Positions 43,836-52,762 of a stretch of 64,000 bases of DNA are shown one piece after another. Each line of letters opens with the position of its first letter. Position 1 is the stretch's first letter. The notes beneath the pieces were generated by a model that was not told where the DNA came from, did not search any database, and was given only the letters and a program-made list of their open reading frames with translations. Made by a program: the position numbers and the translations under genes. The stretch is from Microbacterium sp. ProA8 (GTDB lineage: Bacteria > Actinomycetota > Actinomycetes > Actinomycetales > Microbacteriaceae): NCBI RefSeq assembly GCF_039905635.1, contig NZ_CP157000.1:3162001-3226000 (forward strand). The letters are read 5' to 3'.

Positions 43836-45746
43836 TCAGGCCGCGTGCACCTTGGCCGCCTGCTGGCGCCGGAGGTGCCACGACGTGGCCGCCAGTCCGG
43901 CGCCTGCCGTCAGGAGCAGGAGGCCCGACAGCGCCCAGTTGTTCGCGTCGGTGCCGGTCGTCGCGAGTGCGCCGAAGATGGCCGCGGGCGACGCGGACGC
44001 CACCGTGAACGACCCCTGCGCGACGGCCGACGAGGTCTGCCCGGTCAGGACCAGCGAGTGCTCGCCGGCGGGTGTGTCGGACGGCACGATGAACTGCACG
44101 CTCACCGCGCCCTCACTGTCGGCGACGAACGTGCCGACGTCGACGGGGTCGGAGTGCATCACGGCGCTCACGGTCTCACCGGGGGTGAAGCCGCTCGCCG
44201 TCGCGGACTGCGCCGCACCCGGCGCGACCTCGGCACTGTCGAAGGTCACCGGCGCCGCTGCGGGCGCCGTCGAGCCGCCGTTCCCGTTCCCGTTGCCGTT
44301 GCCGTTCCCGTTGCCGTTCCCGTTGCCGTTCCCGTTCCCGTTGCCGTTCCCGTTCCCGGACTCGGTGGGCGTCGGCGTGGGCTCCGTGGTCGGCTCCGTC
44401 GTGGGGGTCGGCGTCGGCGACGCGGTCGGCGTCGGCGTGATGTTGGGGTTGGGCACCCCGCGCATGTCGCCGTTGACCCACTTGCGGCCCTCGGGGATGT
44501 TCGGGTTCTGCGCCGCGAAATCACGCGGGTAGAGGGTGAAGCCCTGCCAGTGGATCGGCATGGGGCTCTGGTCCTCGTCGCGGTTGATGTGGTGGAAGCC
44601 GACGTTCACCCATGCCACGGGGTCCTCGAGCGTCTCGCCGTCGGCGATGTAGTCGGTGACCATCTGCCCCGCCTTCGACGGGATGAGGTTGTGGCTGGCG
44701 TGGATCTCGTCCGACTTGGCCGACGTGAACGCGATGTCGTAGTCGGTCTCGGGGTTGAGGTTGTAGGCCTGGTCCCGCGGCACGATGATCTCGTACGAGC
44801 GGGCGTGCCCGTCGGCGTTGATGCTCTCAGGGTTCACCACCCGATAGGCCTCGCGGTTCGAGCCCATCGTCTTGGTCTCGTTCGTGATCTGCGTGAGCTG
44901 CGTCTCGAGGATCGCCGTGTGACCGGTGTCGCCCGTGGTCCCGTACTCGCCGGTCGGGGTGGTCGCGAACTTCTCGACCTGCTGGGTGGCGCCGGAGTCG
45001 AGCCCGAAGTCCACGCGCCAGAACGCCGAGTGATAGTGGTTGACCGCGAAGTCCTCCTGGCCCGGGGCGATCGGCCACCCCTGGTTCACGACGTCGACGT
45101 AGTCGTTGGGCGACAGATCGCCGGTGGCACCGAGGCGCACCGAGATCTCACCGTCGTCGTGGAACCGGTACTCGGTCTGGTACTCGTACCAGCCGATGCG
45201 CGACACGCTGTGCAGCACGAGGTCGGTGCCCTGCGCCGCATACAGCGCGTCGCGCGCGATGTTGGAGCGGTACGCGAGCCCCGTATCCTCTTCGCCGATG
45301 CACACGGCGGGGATCTCACCACGGGTCGCGTCGACCCACGCGCTGTGCACCTCGCCGACCGGGCAGTCGACAGCCTCGATCGCCTGCAGGCGGCGCCCGC
45401 CGACCTGGTAGGTGGTCACGTCGTTGTACTCGGTGGCGCCGGTGTCGTACGGCACGTTGAGCTGGGCGAGCGCGATCGAGTCGAGCACGAGGATCGGTGA
45501 CGCGTCGTCCCGCGGCTGGTAGGCGATCTTGTCGAGCACGAGTCCGCGGTAGGTGTCGAGACGCCAGCACATCTGCCAGCTGGATCCGGACTCGAGGGTC
45601 TTCGAGACGAGGGAGTCGCCGGAGCAGGATGCCTCGGTGACCGTCTGGGCGGAGGCCGCGGCCGGCGCGGCCAGCACGAGGCCACCCGCCAGCAGAGCCA
45701 TCGCGGTGCCCGCGCCGAGCAGCCGGCGGAGGGGGTTTCGTTTCAT
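43836..45746 (-). CDS. Copper amine oxidase catalytic-domain protein, LAxTG wall-anchored
   Basis: 636 residues. Signal peptide (1-34), then the copper amine oxidase catalytic domain without the usual N2/N3 domains. Asp101 in PYDTGATEYND fits the catalytic base; Tyr187 in IGWYEYQ is the topaquinone candidate (usual N-Y-D/E-Y, here W-Y-E-Y). His237/239 in NHYHS and His385/386 in HHINRDEDQSPMP fit the copper ligands. Spacings resemble bacterial amine oxidases. After a Thr/Pro linker and an Asn-Gly repeat comes a beta domain, then LATTG (594-598), a helix and RRQQ, a sortase E-type signal. An in-frame ATG at 45767 overlapping the upstream stop is an alternative start. Confidence 0.85.
   Translation of the reverse strand: MKRNPLRRLLGAGTAMALLAGGLVLAAPAAASAQTVTEASCSGDSLVSKTLESGSSWQMCWRLDTYRGLVLDKIAYQPRDDASPILVLDSIALAQLNVPYDTGATEYNDVTTYQVGGRRLQAIEAVDCPVGEVHSAWVDATRGEIPAVCIGEEDTGLAYRSNIARDALYAAQGTDLVLHSVSRIGWYEYQTEYRFHDDGEISVRLGATGDLSPNDYVDVVNQGWPIAPGQEDFAVNHYHSAFWRVDFGLDSGATQQVEKFATTPTGEYGTTGDTGHTAILETQLTQITNETKTMGSNREAYRVVNPESINADGHARSYEIIVPRDQAYNLNPETDYDIAFTSAKSDEIHASHNLIPSKAGQMVTDYIADGETLEDPVAWVNVGFHHINRDEDQSPMPIHWQGFTLYPRDFAAQNPNIPEGRKWVNGDMRGVPNPNITPTPTASPTPTPTTEPTTEPTPTPTESGNGNGNGNGNGNGNGNGNGNGNGNGNGGSTAPAAAPVTFDSAEVAPGAAQSATASGFTPGETVSAVMHSDPVDVGTFVADSEGAVSVQFIVPSDTPAGEHSLVLTGQTSSAVAQGSFTVASASPAAIFGALATTGTDANNWALSGLLLLTAGAGLAATSWHLRRQQAAKVHAA
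44278..44357. repeat. Hexanucleotide repeat encoding Asn-Gly in the amine oxidase
   Basis: About thirteen CCGTTC/CCGTTG units in a row; on the coding strand they read GGN AAC, giving an alternating Asn-Gly tract between the catalytic and C-terminal domains. Confidence 0.9.
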
Positions 45747-45763
45747 CGGGAGGGTCTCCATGG

Positions 45764-46609
45764 TCATGAGATGGACAGGACGGCCCGCGTCGACAGGTTG
45801 ACGACGTAGGTGCTGGTGGTGAGGAAGGCGCCGCCGTCGACCTGGGCGAGCAGCTGCACGCACCGGTCGACCCCGCACGACTCGGCGCCGAAGGAGCCGG
45901 CATCCGTGACGAACGAGTGGGCGGTGAGGATGACCTCGGCGGATGCCGGGGTCAGGGCGGAACCACCGGTGAGGGCGGCGAACTCGTCGACGACCGGCTG
46001 GGCCGCGTCCGATTCGAGCAGCAGCTCCCACGCGAGCGAGGTCTCGGCGTCCGTCGGAGCGGGCTGGGTGCCTGAAGCACGGTCCACGGACTCGACCGCG
46101 CCGCTCGTCGCGTTGACGATCATGCTGACCGTCTCGTTGGTGGCGTAGTCGTAGTACAGCGAGATCAGGCGCCGCTGTCGGTCGGTGTACGCCTGCGGGT
46201 CGGCCACGTCGGTGGAGAGGAACTGCAGTCCCGGCTCGCCGAACACGTCCTCGCCGGCCGCGAACGCCGCGTCCTGGGCGCCGAGGAACCGCACGTACTC
46301 GACCTCGGCTCCCGACAGCGCGTCGTAGGCGGCCGCGACCGTCGCGGGCTTGGCGACGTCCTCGGCCTTCTCGGGGGCGTCCTCGTCCGTGCTGTCGGCG
46401 GCGATGGGGGTGGATGCCGTGGTCTCGGGCGACGAGGTCGCCTGCACGGCGGTCTGGGTCGCGAAGACGAGCGCGACGGCGGCGGCCGCCGCCGCGGCTG
46501 CGGAGGCGATGCCCAGGACGCGCGGTGTGAGGAGTCGGCCGCGGATTGTCGGCCGCTGTCGCGAAGGGGGCGGCGAGTCCCCTTCGGGAGAGAGCTGTTG
46601 TTCGGTCAC
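45764..46609 (-). CDS. Membrane-anchored exported protein, possible amine oxidase N-domain partner
   Basis: 281 residues from GTG 46609 (AAAGGA upstream). A short cytosolic N-terminus, one Ala-rich membrane helix (about 30-52), an acidic Ser/Thr linker, then an extracellular domain to the C-terminus. DRQRRLISLYYDYATNETVS and IVNATSGAVESVDRASGTQP resemble the strands of N2/N3 domains of copper amine oxidases; this is a weak, by-eye similarity. It lies immediately upstream of the catalytic-domain gene in one operon, so the two may work as a pair. Confidence 0.65.
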   Translation of the reverse strand: MTEQQLSPEGDSPPPSRQRPTIRGRLLTPRVLGIASAAAAAAAAVALVFATQTAVQATSSPETTASTPIAADSTDEDAPEKAEDVAKPATVAAAYDALSGAEVEYVRFLGAQDAAFAAGEDVFGEPGLQFLSTDVADPQAYTDRQRRLISLYYDYATNETVSMIVNATSGAVESVDRASGTQPAPTDAETSLAWELLLESDAAQPVVDEFAALTGGSALTPASAEVILTAHSFVTDAGSFGAESCGVDRCVQLLAQVDGGAFLTTSTYVVNLSTRAVLSIS

Positions 46610-46783
46610 AGGATTCCTTTCGAGGGCGATGACGCGGCTCGCACCCGCGTCGGGCCGATTCTTCGCCTGCGCCGTTTCGCCGTCGTACGAGGCCGCGAAC
46701 GCCGAGCGAAATCCTGATGAGACGACGCCGGCCGATCCCCGCCCCCTGATCCCAGGTGATGTCACGCGGTCGAAACACGAGCC

Positions 46784-46795
46784 GCCGTTTACGGC
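46784..46795. promoter_or_regulatory. Inverted repeat GCCGTTTACGGC in the divergent amine-gene promoter region
   Basis: A 5-bp-arm inverted repeat between the amine oxidase operon and the permease gene, overlapping a TTTACG that could be a -35 box (TAGCGT lies about 15 bp downstream). Possible IclR site; not proven. Confidence 0.3.
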
Positions 46796-46860
46796 AACGC
46801 GCGCCCGGTAGCGTCGCGGCCAGCCGCACCGCGGCGAGCGCCGGGCACCGAGGAGGACGC

Positions 46861-48300
46861 GTGAGCACTGCACTCGCGGACGCGATCGAGCAGGCGCGGC
46901 CGAGGAACGACCTCGGGTCCAGCTCGCCATTCGCGGGCCTGCGCCGTCGCCACGCCCATACGATCGACGTCGTCGCGCAGTCCGTGGCGGCCACCGCGCC
47001 CGCCGGCGTCCTGCTGATCCACCCCGCCGCCGCCTACGCCCGCAGCGGATCGTTCGCGTTCCTCGACATCGCGATCACGATCACCCTCGTGGTGGGCGTC
47101 GGCCTGGTGATCGGCATGTTCGCCCGCCGCATCGCGAGCACGGGCTCGCTCTACACCTTCGCGGCGCGGGGCCTCGGCTCCCACGTCGGCCTCGTCACCG
47201 GGGCCGCCCTCGGCATCGGCTACCTCGCCGTCGCGATGAACACGCTGGCGTCGGGCTCGCAGCGACTGGCGAACCTCCTCAGCGGGGGCACCGCTCCCCC
47301 GTGGCTCGTGACCGTCCTCATCACGGTGTTCGGCGGGATCATCGCCCTGGCCGTCGCCCGCGGACTGCGGATGTCGACCCGCATGCTCCTGGTGCTCGAG
47401 TCGATCGCCGTGATGACGGTACTGGTCCTCTCGATCGCCGCTCTCAGCCTCACCCGGTGGGATCTCGGGCTGCTCGTACCCCGCGCCTCGGACTTCTCGC
47501 TCGAGGCGATCATCACGGGCGTCGCCTTCGCCCTCATCGGCTTCGTCGGCTTCGAGAGCGGGGCCGCCCTCGGGCCCGAGACGCGTCGTCCTTTCGCGGC
47601 GGTGCCGCGTGCCGTGATGGTGAGCGTCGGCGCGACGGGGCTCGTCATGCTGGTCGGGACGGCCGCGCAGCTGTCGATCGTGGCGGAGCGGCCGGGTGCG
47701 GCATCCCTCGCGGCCGTGACCGGCCTCTCCGGCCTCATCGACGTCATCGTGGCGATCTCATTCCTCGCCTGCGCCCTGGCGATGACGAACGCGGCGACGC
47801 GGCTCGGGTTCGCGATGAGCCGCGAGGGTCTGCTGCCGATGGTCTTCGGCCGGATCTCGGGCCGTGGCGTGCCCGCGGTCGCCGGCGTGCTGTTCACGGC
47901 GGTCGTGACAGCGGTGCCTGCCGTGATCCTGGCGGTCGGCGGCAGCCGGCAGGATATGCGGATCGTCACCTCGCCCGCGGCGATCATCGGCTTCGTGCTG
48001 TCCTACGCACTGGTGTGCGCGGCGGCGCCGGTGTTCCTCGCGCGGATCGGCGAGCTCACCGTGCGCGCGGTGGCCATCAGCGCACTCCCCCTCGCCGGGC
48101 TCTTGTGCGTGCTGGGCTTCTACCTCGCCGCGACGCTGCGCGACAACCCCGGCGGGCTGGTGTGGGCGGCCGGCATCCTCGCCCTCCTCGTCGGCGCCGG
48201 CTCGGTGCGGCTGGCACGTCACCCACGCGTGGCCGCACGGATCGGCGTACACGACTGGCCGGTCGACGCGGACTGCATCGAAGGGCCGGCGCGGACGTGA
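46861..48300 (+). CDS. APC superfamily amino acid/amine permease
   Basis: 479 residues with about twelve membrane helices. GVGLVIGMFARRIASTGSLYTFAARGLG near residues 78-106 (helix 2-3 region) and GVAFALIGFVGFESGAALGPETRRP near 220 are typical of APC transporters. GTG 46861 has GAGGAGG upstream. It is cotranscribed with an IclR regulator (GTGA overlap) and divergent from the amine oxidase operon, so amines or amino acids are likely substrates. Confidence 0.88.
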   Translation: MSTALADAIEQARPRNDLGSSSPFAGLRRRHAHTIDVVAQSVAATAPAGVLLIHPAAAYARSGSFAFLDIAITITLVVGVGLVIGMFARRIASTGSLYTFAARGLGSHVGLVTGAALGIGYLAVAMNTLASGSQRLANLLSGGTAPPWLVTVLITVFGGIIALAVARGLRMSTRMLLVLESIAVMTVLVLSIAALSLTRWDLGLLVPRASDFSLEAIITGVAFALIGFVGFESGAALGPETRRPFAAVPRAVMVSVGATGLVMLVGTAAQLSIVAERPGAASLAAVTGLSGLIDVIVAISFLACALAMTNAATRLGFAMSREGLLPMVFGRISGRGVPAVAGVLFTAVVTAVPAVILAVGGSRQDMRIVTSPAAIIGFVLSYALVCAAAPVFLARIGELTVRAVAISALPLAGLLCVLGFYLAATLRDNPGGLVWAAGILALLVGAGSVRLARHPRVAARIGVHDWPVDADCIEGPART

Positions 48301-49043
48301 GCGGCGCGGGTCTCGCGGGCGACTCGCGGCTTCCGGAGAAGGGCCTCGGCCTCGCGCTGGAGATCCTCGAACAGGTCGCCCGTGACGACCGCGGCGCGTC
48401 GGCAGCCGAGATCGCCCGTGCCGTCGGCGCACCACGGGCGACGGTCTACCGCGTGGTCAATTCACTGGTCCGCGACGAGTACCTCGTGCGGCGGCCGGAC
48501 TTCTCCGGGTTCCTCCTCGGCACCCGCGTGCTCGAGCTCGCCGCGATCGTGGGTGCCCGCACTCGACCGACCCACGCGGCCGTCGTGGATCGCCTCCGCA
48601 GCGAGACAGGAGAGGCCGTGCATCTGTTCGCCTTCCACGGCTCCGGGCTGCTGGTACTCGACGAAGACCCCGCGCAGCCGCTGTCGGACCCCGATGCGCT
48701 GCTGGCCGACCCGACCCGATCCGCCATCGGACACCTCTGGCTGGTCGCCCACCCCGACCGCCGTCTTCCGCGGGCGCCGTCCTGGCGGGTCGACGCAGCG
48801 TCCGGCGATGTCCGGGCCATCCGCGAGGCGTATGCGGTCCGGGGCTACACCGAGCAGGTCGCGCTGCTCGACTCCGACCGCGGGTGCCTGGCCGTGCCGA
48901 TCCACGACGACGCCGCCCGCCCGGTCGGAGCGGTGACCCTGTCGACCTCGATCTCGCGCCTCTCCGTCGCCGCACGCCACGTCGGCGCGCTTCGCGGGGC
49001 GGCGCAGGCGCTCGCTCTGCTCGGCACGCTCAGCGACTGGTGA
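48297..49043 (+). CDS. IclR family transcriptional regulator
   Basis: 248 residues. N-terminal winged helix (about 14-75) with recognition helix APRATVYRVVNSLVRDEY, then the effector-binding domain (about 85-245) with HLFAFHGSGLLVLDEDP and the conserved-type CLAVPIHDDAARPVGAVTLS. GTG 48297 overlaps the permease stop by 4 nt. Probably controls the permease and the divergent amine oxidase genes. Confidence 0.9.
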   Translation: MSGAGLAGDSRLPEKGLGLALEILEQVARDDRGASAAEIARAVGAPRATVYRVVNSLVRDEYLVRRPDFSGFLLGTRVLELAAIVGARTRPTHAAVVDRLRSETGEAVHLFAFHGSGLLVLDEDPAQPLSDPDALLADPTRSAIGHLWLVAHPDRRLPRAPSWRVDAASGDVRAIREAYAVRGYTEQVALLDSDRGCLAVPIHDDAARPVGAVTLSTSISRLSVAARHVGALRGAAQALALLGTLSDW

Positions 49044-49131
49044 CGCGCCGCCCATTCCCCCACGAGAACGCGCCGCCGTCGGCGCGAAGGCGGGAGCTGC
49101 CGCGGCCCGCGGCATCCGTCACCGCCGGCGA

Positions 49132-49788
49132 TCAGGGCACGGCGCCGAGGATGCCGTCGATGGTCGCCGCGTCGGACGCGGACTGCTCGAGCACGCGCTC
49201 GGCCGACTCGACGACGTCCGGATGCGGGTCGCCGTCGAGGATCAGGGTGACCAGGGCCACCATGCCCGCGTTCTGATCACGCAGGATCTCGGCGAACCGC
49301 CGTTCGGCGTCGGGGTGCGGGGCGTCGACGAAGCCCTGCAGCGTGCTCCAGGACGGCATGCCCGGCATCTGGGCGTGGTCGGAACCGTGCCCGGCGCAGG
49401 GGCCGTCGGCGGGCGGCTCGAGCGGGCGGGCGTCGGCCCACGACAGATACCAGGCACGTAGGTCTTCGAGATCTTCGGCGTCGCGCGCGGCGATCCCGGC
49501 GGCGAACCCGAGGGCGCCCGCCTCGATGCCGTCCTTGCGCTGCAGCGTCTCGGCGAGCTCCAGCTCCTTGACCCGGTAGTAGATCATCGCCTCGACGTAG
49601 CAGTAGTCGTCGGCGGTCACCGGCGATGCCGCTTCCGATGACGTGGCCGGCACCGACGCCGACATCCCGGGGTCCGCCTCGCCCGCCGCGCCCGCGCCGA
49701 TCCCCGACGCCACCGCCAAGGCGATGCCGGCTGCTGCGGTCGCCACAGCGAGCGTCAACGCGACGACGGCGACAGCTCTGCGGCGCAC
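49132..49788 (-). CDS. Degenerate DUF305-like exported protein
   Basis: 218 residues from GTG 49788 (GGAAGG 5 nt upstream; a GTG at 49821 is the alternative). Signal peptide or anchor (1-25). The layout follows the DUF305 protein at 43.0 kb (YCYVEAMIYY, Gly/His middle with GHGSDHAQMPGM, RDQNAGMVALV). Both HHE motifs are lost: IPHHEQ is replaced by IYYRVKE and HHEGA by RDQNAG. It probably no longer binds metal in the same way. Converges on iclR. Confidence 0.75.
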   Translation of the reverse strand: MRRRAVAVVALTLAVATAAAGIALAVASGIGAGAAGEADPGMSASVPATSSEAASPVTADDYCYVEAMIYYRVKELELAETLQRKDGIEAGALGFAAGIAARDAEDLEDLRAWYLSWADARPLEPPADGPCAGHGSDHAQMPGMPSWSTLQGFVDAPHPDAERRFAEILRDQNAGMVALVTLILDGDPHPDVVESAERVLEQSASDAATIDGILGAVP

Positions 49789-49888
49789 GGGAACCTTCCG
49801 GATCGGGAGGGATCCGCCCACGCCGCGGCGTCGGCACGCTTCGCGCTGCGCGAGCTCGGGAACGTGCGCCGGCGGGGATCGGGGCCCT

Positions 49889-51961
49889 TCAGCGCCTGCC
49901 GGTGCCGAAGATCCCGCGGATCACTCCCCCGAGGATAGTCTGCGTCGACTTGGAGTTCAGGATCTGGTCGAGCGGCGACTTCTGGGTCGATCGCGACGTG
50001 CGCGTCGTGCCCGCCGTCTTCTTGAGCAGCCGCTCGTACTCCTGCTGCGCCTTCTTCTCGGCCGCGGCGCTCGCCTTGTCGGCGGCGGCCTGCTGCTTGT
50101 CGATCGCGGCCTTCTGCTTCGCATACTCTGCCTCGGCCTTCGCCTTCGCGAGGGCCGCGTCCTCCGCGGCGGCGGCATCGTCGGCGGCCCTCATCTTGGC
50201 CGCCAGGATCTCTCGCGCGGACTCCCGGTCGATCGCCGTGCCGTACTTCGCGAGCAGGGTGGATGCCTTCACCGCGGCGTCGATCGCCGGATCGGGCGTC
50301 GGCGACATCAGCCCCTGCGGGGCGCGCAGCCGCGTCCACGCGACCGGGGTGGGGGCGCCCTTCTCGCTCATCACCGTGACGATGGCCTCGCCGGTGCCGA
50401 GCTCCTGCAGCACCCGCTCGAGGTCGTACCCCGACTTCGGGTAGGTGCCGACGGTCGCGCGCAGCGCCTTCGCATCGTCGGGCGTGAACGCGCGAAGGGC
50501 ATGCTGCACGCGCGAGCCCAGCTGGGCCAGCACGTCGGAGGGCACGTCCTTGGGGGTCTGCGTCACGAAGAACACGCCGACGCCCTTCGACCGGATGAGC
50601 CGGACGGTCTGCACGATGGCGGCGAGGAAGTCCTTCGAGGCGTCCTTGAACAGCAGGTGCGCCTCGTCGAAGAAGAAGACGAGCTTGGGCTTGTCGGCGT
50701 CGCCCACCTCGGGGAGGATCTCGAAGAGCTCGGCGAGCAGGTACATCAGGAACGTCGAGAACAGCGCCGGCTTGTCGATCACCCCGGGCACCTCGAGCAG
50801 GCTGATGATGCCGCGGCCGTCGGGCGCCGTGCGGAGAAAATCGGCCACGTCGAACTCGGGCTCGCCGAAGAAGACGTCGGCTCCGGCATCCGCGAAGGTG
50901 ATCAGCTCGCGCAGGATGACGCCCGCGGTCGCCGCGGACAGCCCGCCGAGCTCCTTGAGCTCTGCCTTGCCCTCATCGCTGGTGAGGTGGCTGAGCACCG
51001 CGCGCAGGTCCGACAGGTCCACGAGGGCGAGGCCGTTCGCGTCGGCGTAGTGGAACACGAGACCGAGGCTCGACTCCTGCGTGTCGTTCAGGCCCAGCAC
51101 CTTGCTCAGCAGCAGCGGCCCGAAGCCCGACACGGTGGCGCGCACCGGCACGCCCTTGCCGATGCCGCCCAGCGCGAAGTACTCGGTCGCCGACGCCTCC
51201 GGCTTCCAGTCCTGCCCGATCGCCTGGGTGCGCGCGAGCAGCTTCTCGCTCGGCTCCCCCGGTGTCGCAACGCCCGACAGGTCGCCCTTGATGTCGGCGG
51301 CGAACACCGGCACGCCCTTTGCGGCGAGCTGCTCGGCCAGCCCCTGCAGCGTGCGCGTCTTGCCGGTTCCCGTCGCTCCCGCCACGAGCCCGTGGCGATT
51401 CATCATGCCGAGCGGAATGCGGATCTGCGCCGACGGCACCGGGTCGCCGTTGAGCAGGGCGCCGAGGTCGAGGGTGGCCTCCTCGAACGCGTAGCCGGAG
51501 GTGATCTTCTCGACGTCTTTCTGGTCGAGTGGGCGGGCTTCCGTGAGAGAGATGGCCGGTTGAGGAGTTTGTTCCTGCGTCGCCGGGGGCGAGCTGGGCG
51601 CTCGCGCGGGCCCCTGGCTCGTGCCGCCGGATGGTTCCCCCGCGTTCGCACTGCCCGCCGAATCCGTGTCTGCGGGCCCGTTCTGAACAGCGGGCGTCGG
51701 CTGCGCCGACGCATCCTCCGTGGGGCCGGGCGTCGGCTGCGCCGACGCGTCCTCCGCGGGGCGGGGCGCGGGAGTGCCGGTCGCCTTCGCCTTGGCGGCG
51801 GCGGCCTCGGCGGCGGCGAGCGCCGCCCGGGCCTGCGCGGCCTTCAGCTGGGCTTCGGCCGCGTCCGCCTCGGCGCGCAACCGCGCGAGCTCGGCCTCGG
51901 CGGCCAGGATGGCCGGATCGGTCGCGGTGACGTCGGGCGCAGGCGAGTCGGGCGCGGTCAT
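49889..51961 (-). CDS. HerA-like ATPase (DUF853)
   Basis: 690 residues. The RecA-fold domain (about 150-540) has Walker A VAGATGTGKTRTL (about 193-205), Walker B KLVFFFDEAHLLF, and QTPKDVPSDVLAQLGSRVQHALRAF. Both ends are Ala/Lys/Glu-rich and likely coiled coil (15-60 and 575-650), and a linker holds a duplicated EDASAQPTP. A cytosolic hexameric DNA-translocase-like ATPase is the family expectation; no nuclease partner (NurA) is adjacent. Leaderless-type start. Confidence 0.88.
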   Translation of the reverse strand: MTAPDSPAPDVTATDPAILAAEAELARLRAEADAAEAQLKAAQARAALAAAEAAAAKAKATGTPAPRPAEDASAQPTPGPTEDASAQPTPAVQNGPADTDSAGSANAGEPSGGTSQGPARAPSSPPATQEQTPQPAISLTEARPLDQKDVEKITSGYAFEEATLDLGALLNGDPVPSAQIRIPLGMMNRHGLVAGATGTGKTRTLQGLAEQLAAKGVPVFAADIKGDLSGVATPGEPSEKLLARTQAIGQDWKPEASATEYFALGGIGKGVPVRATVSGFGPLLLSKVLGLNDTQESSLGLVFHYADANGLALVDLSDLRAVLSHLTSDEGKAELKELGGLSAATAGVILRELITFADAGADVFFGEPEFDVADFLRTAPDGRGIISLLEVPGVIDKPALFSTFLMYLLAELFEILPEVGDADKPKLVFFFDEAHLLFKDASKDFLAAIVQTVRLIRSKGVGVFFVTQTPKDVPSDVLAQLGSRVQHALRAFTPDDAKALRATVGTYPKSGYDLERVLQELGTGEAIVTVMSEKGAPTPVAWTRLRAPQGLMSPTPDPAIDAAVKASTLLAKYGTAIDRESAREILAAKMRAADDAAAAEDAALAKAKAEAEYAKQKAAIDKQQAAADKASAAAEKKAQQEYERLLKKTAGTTRTSRSTQKSPLDQILNSKSTQTILGGVIRGIFGTGRR

Positions 51962-51967
51962 GCGCTC

Positions 51968-51973
51968 AGCCTA
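51968..51973 (-). promoter_or_regulatory. -10 box TAGGCT, leaderless start
   Basis: TAGGCT, 6 nt, then ATG 51961. Confidence 0.45.
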
Positions 51974-51974
51974 G

Positions 51975-52631
51975 TCACGCGCGTTTGGCCGGGACGCCCG
52001 TTCCCTCGCGAGCCAGCGGAAGGGCGAAGGCGGCCGCCACGAGCAGCGCCGCACCCGCGCCGAGCAGGGCGCCGCCGACGGTGTCGCTCAGCCAGTGCGC
52101 ATGCAGGTAGGTGCGACTGAACGCCATCAGAAGGACCCACACCGCACCCACCACTCCCACCCACACTCGCGGGAAGATCACCGTGGCCGCCACGGCGATC
52201 GTGGCTGCGTTGGCCACATGCCCCGACGGGTATGAGCCGTAGTCCGACAGGACGAGGATGTCTTCGGGGCGCACCCGCCCGAACGCGTGCTTGAGCACCT
52301 GCACCCCCGCGGCCGACACCGCCTCCGCCGCCAGGAAGTATGCCGCCGCCCAAGGGCGTCTCAAGAGGATGAGCCCGATCGCGCCGCCGATGGGCACCAC
52401 GAGGATGCCCATCCAGCCGGCGCCGACGAAGTTCAGGACGTGCGAGAACCCGGCGACCACGGGATGCCACCAGTCGGCGACGAAGCTGTTCCACGCCGTG
52501 TCGATCGCGAACGGCTCTTCGCCGCGCGAGAAGATCCACCAGCCCAGCAGGCACGACAGCACCACCAGCACAGACCCGGCGACCAGGTAGGCGATGACGG
52601 GTACCGCCACCCGCCGCTCTGTCGTGGTCAT
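51975..52631 (-). CDS. PAP2 family membrane phosphatase
   Basis: 218 residues, about six membrane helices. The three phosphatase motifs are present: KHAFGRVRP, SYPSGHVANA and SRTYLHAHWLSD. Likely dephosphorylates a lipid phosphate such as undecaprenyl diphosphate or phosphatidate on the outer face of the membrane. I chose ATG 52631; an extension to 52670 adds 13 polar residues with no ribosome site. Confidence 0.9.
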   Translation of the reverse strand: MTTTERRVAVPVIAYLVAGSVLVVLSCLLGWWIFSRGEEPFAIDTAWNSFVADWWHPVVAGFSHVLNFVGAGWMGILVVPIGGAIGLILLRRPWAAAYFLAAEAVSAAGVQVLKHAFGRVRPEDILVLSDYGSYPSGHVANAATIAVAATVIFPRVWVGVVGAVWVLLMAFSRTYLHAHWLSDTVGGALLGAGAALLVAAAFALPLAREGTGVPAKRA

Positions 52632-52762
52632 CGCCCTATTCTGCCTGCCAGCCGGCCGTATGCACCTCATCCGGGCTTTTTCCGCGCGCCGCCGTTCGCA
52701 CCACGACGCCCATCGGCCGCTCCGACCGTGAGCGCGTCTGCGGCGTCCGGCAGGATGGGATC

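Noticed and set aside
43836..46994. 1052-codon continuous minus-strand frame that could be read as one long amine oxidase
   Set aside because: The part upstream of 45767 is Arg/Gly-rich shadow of the 281-residue membrane protein in another frame; a signal peptide and ribosome site appear at 45746.
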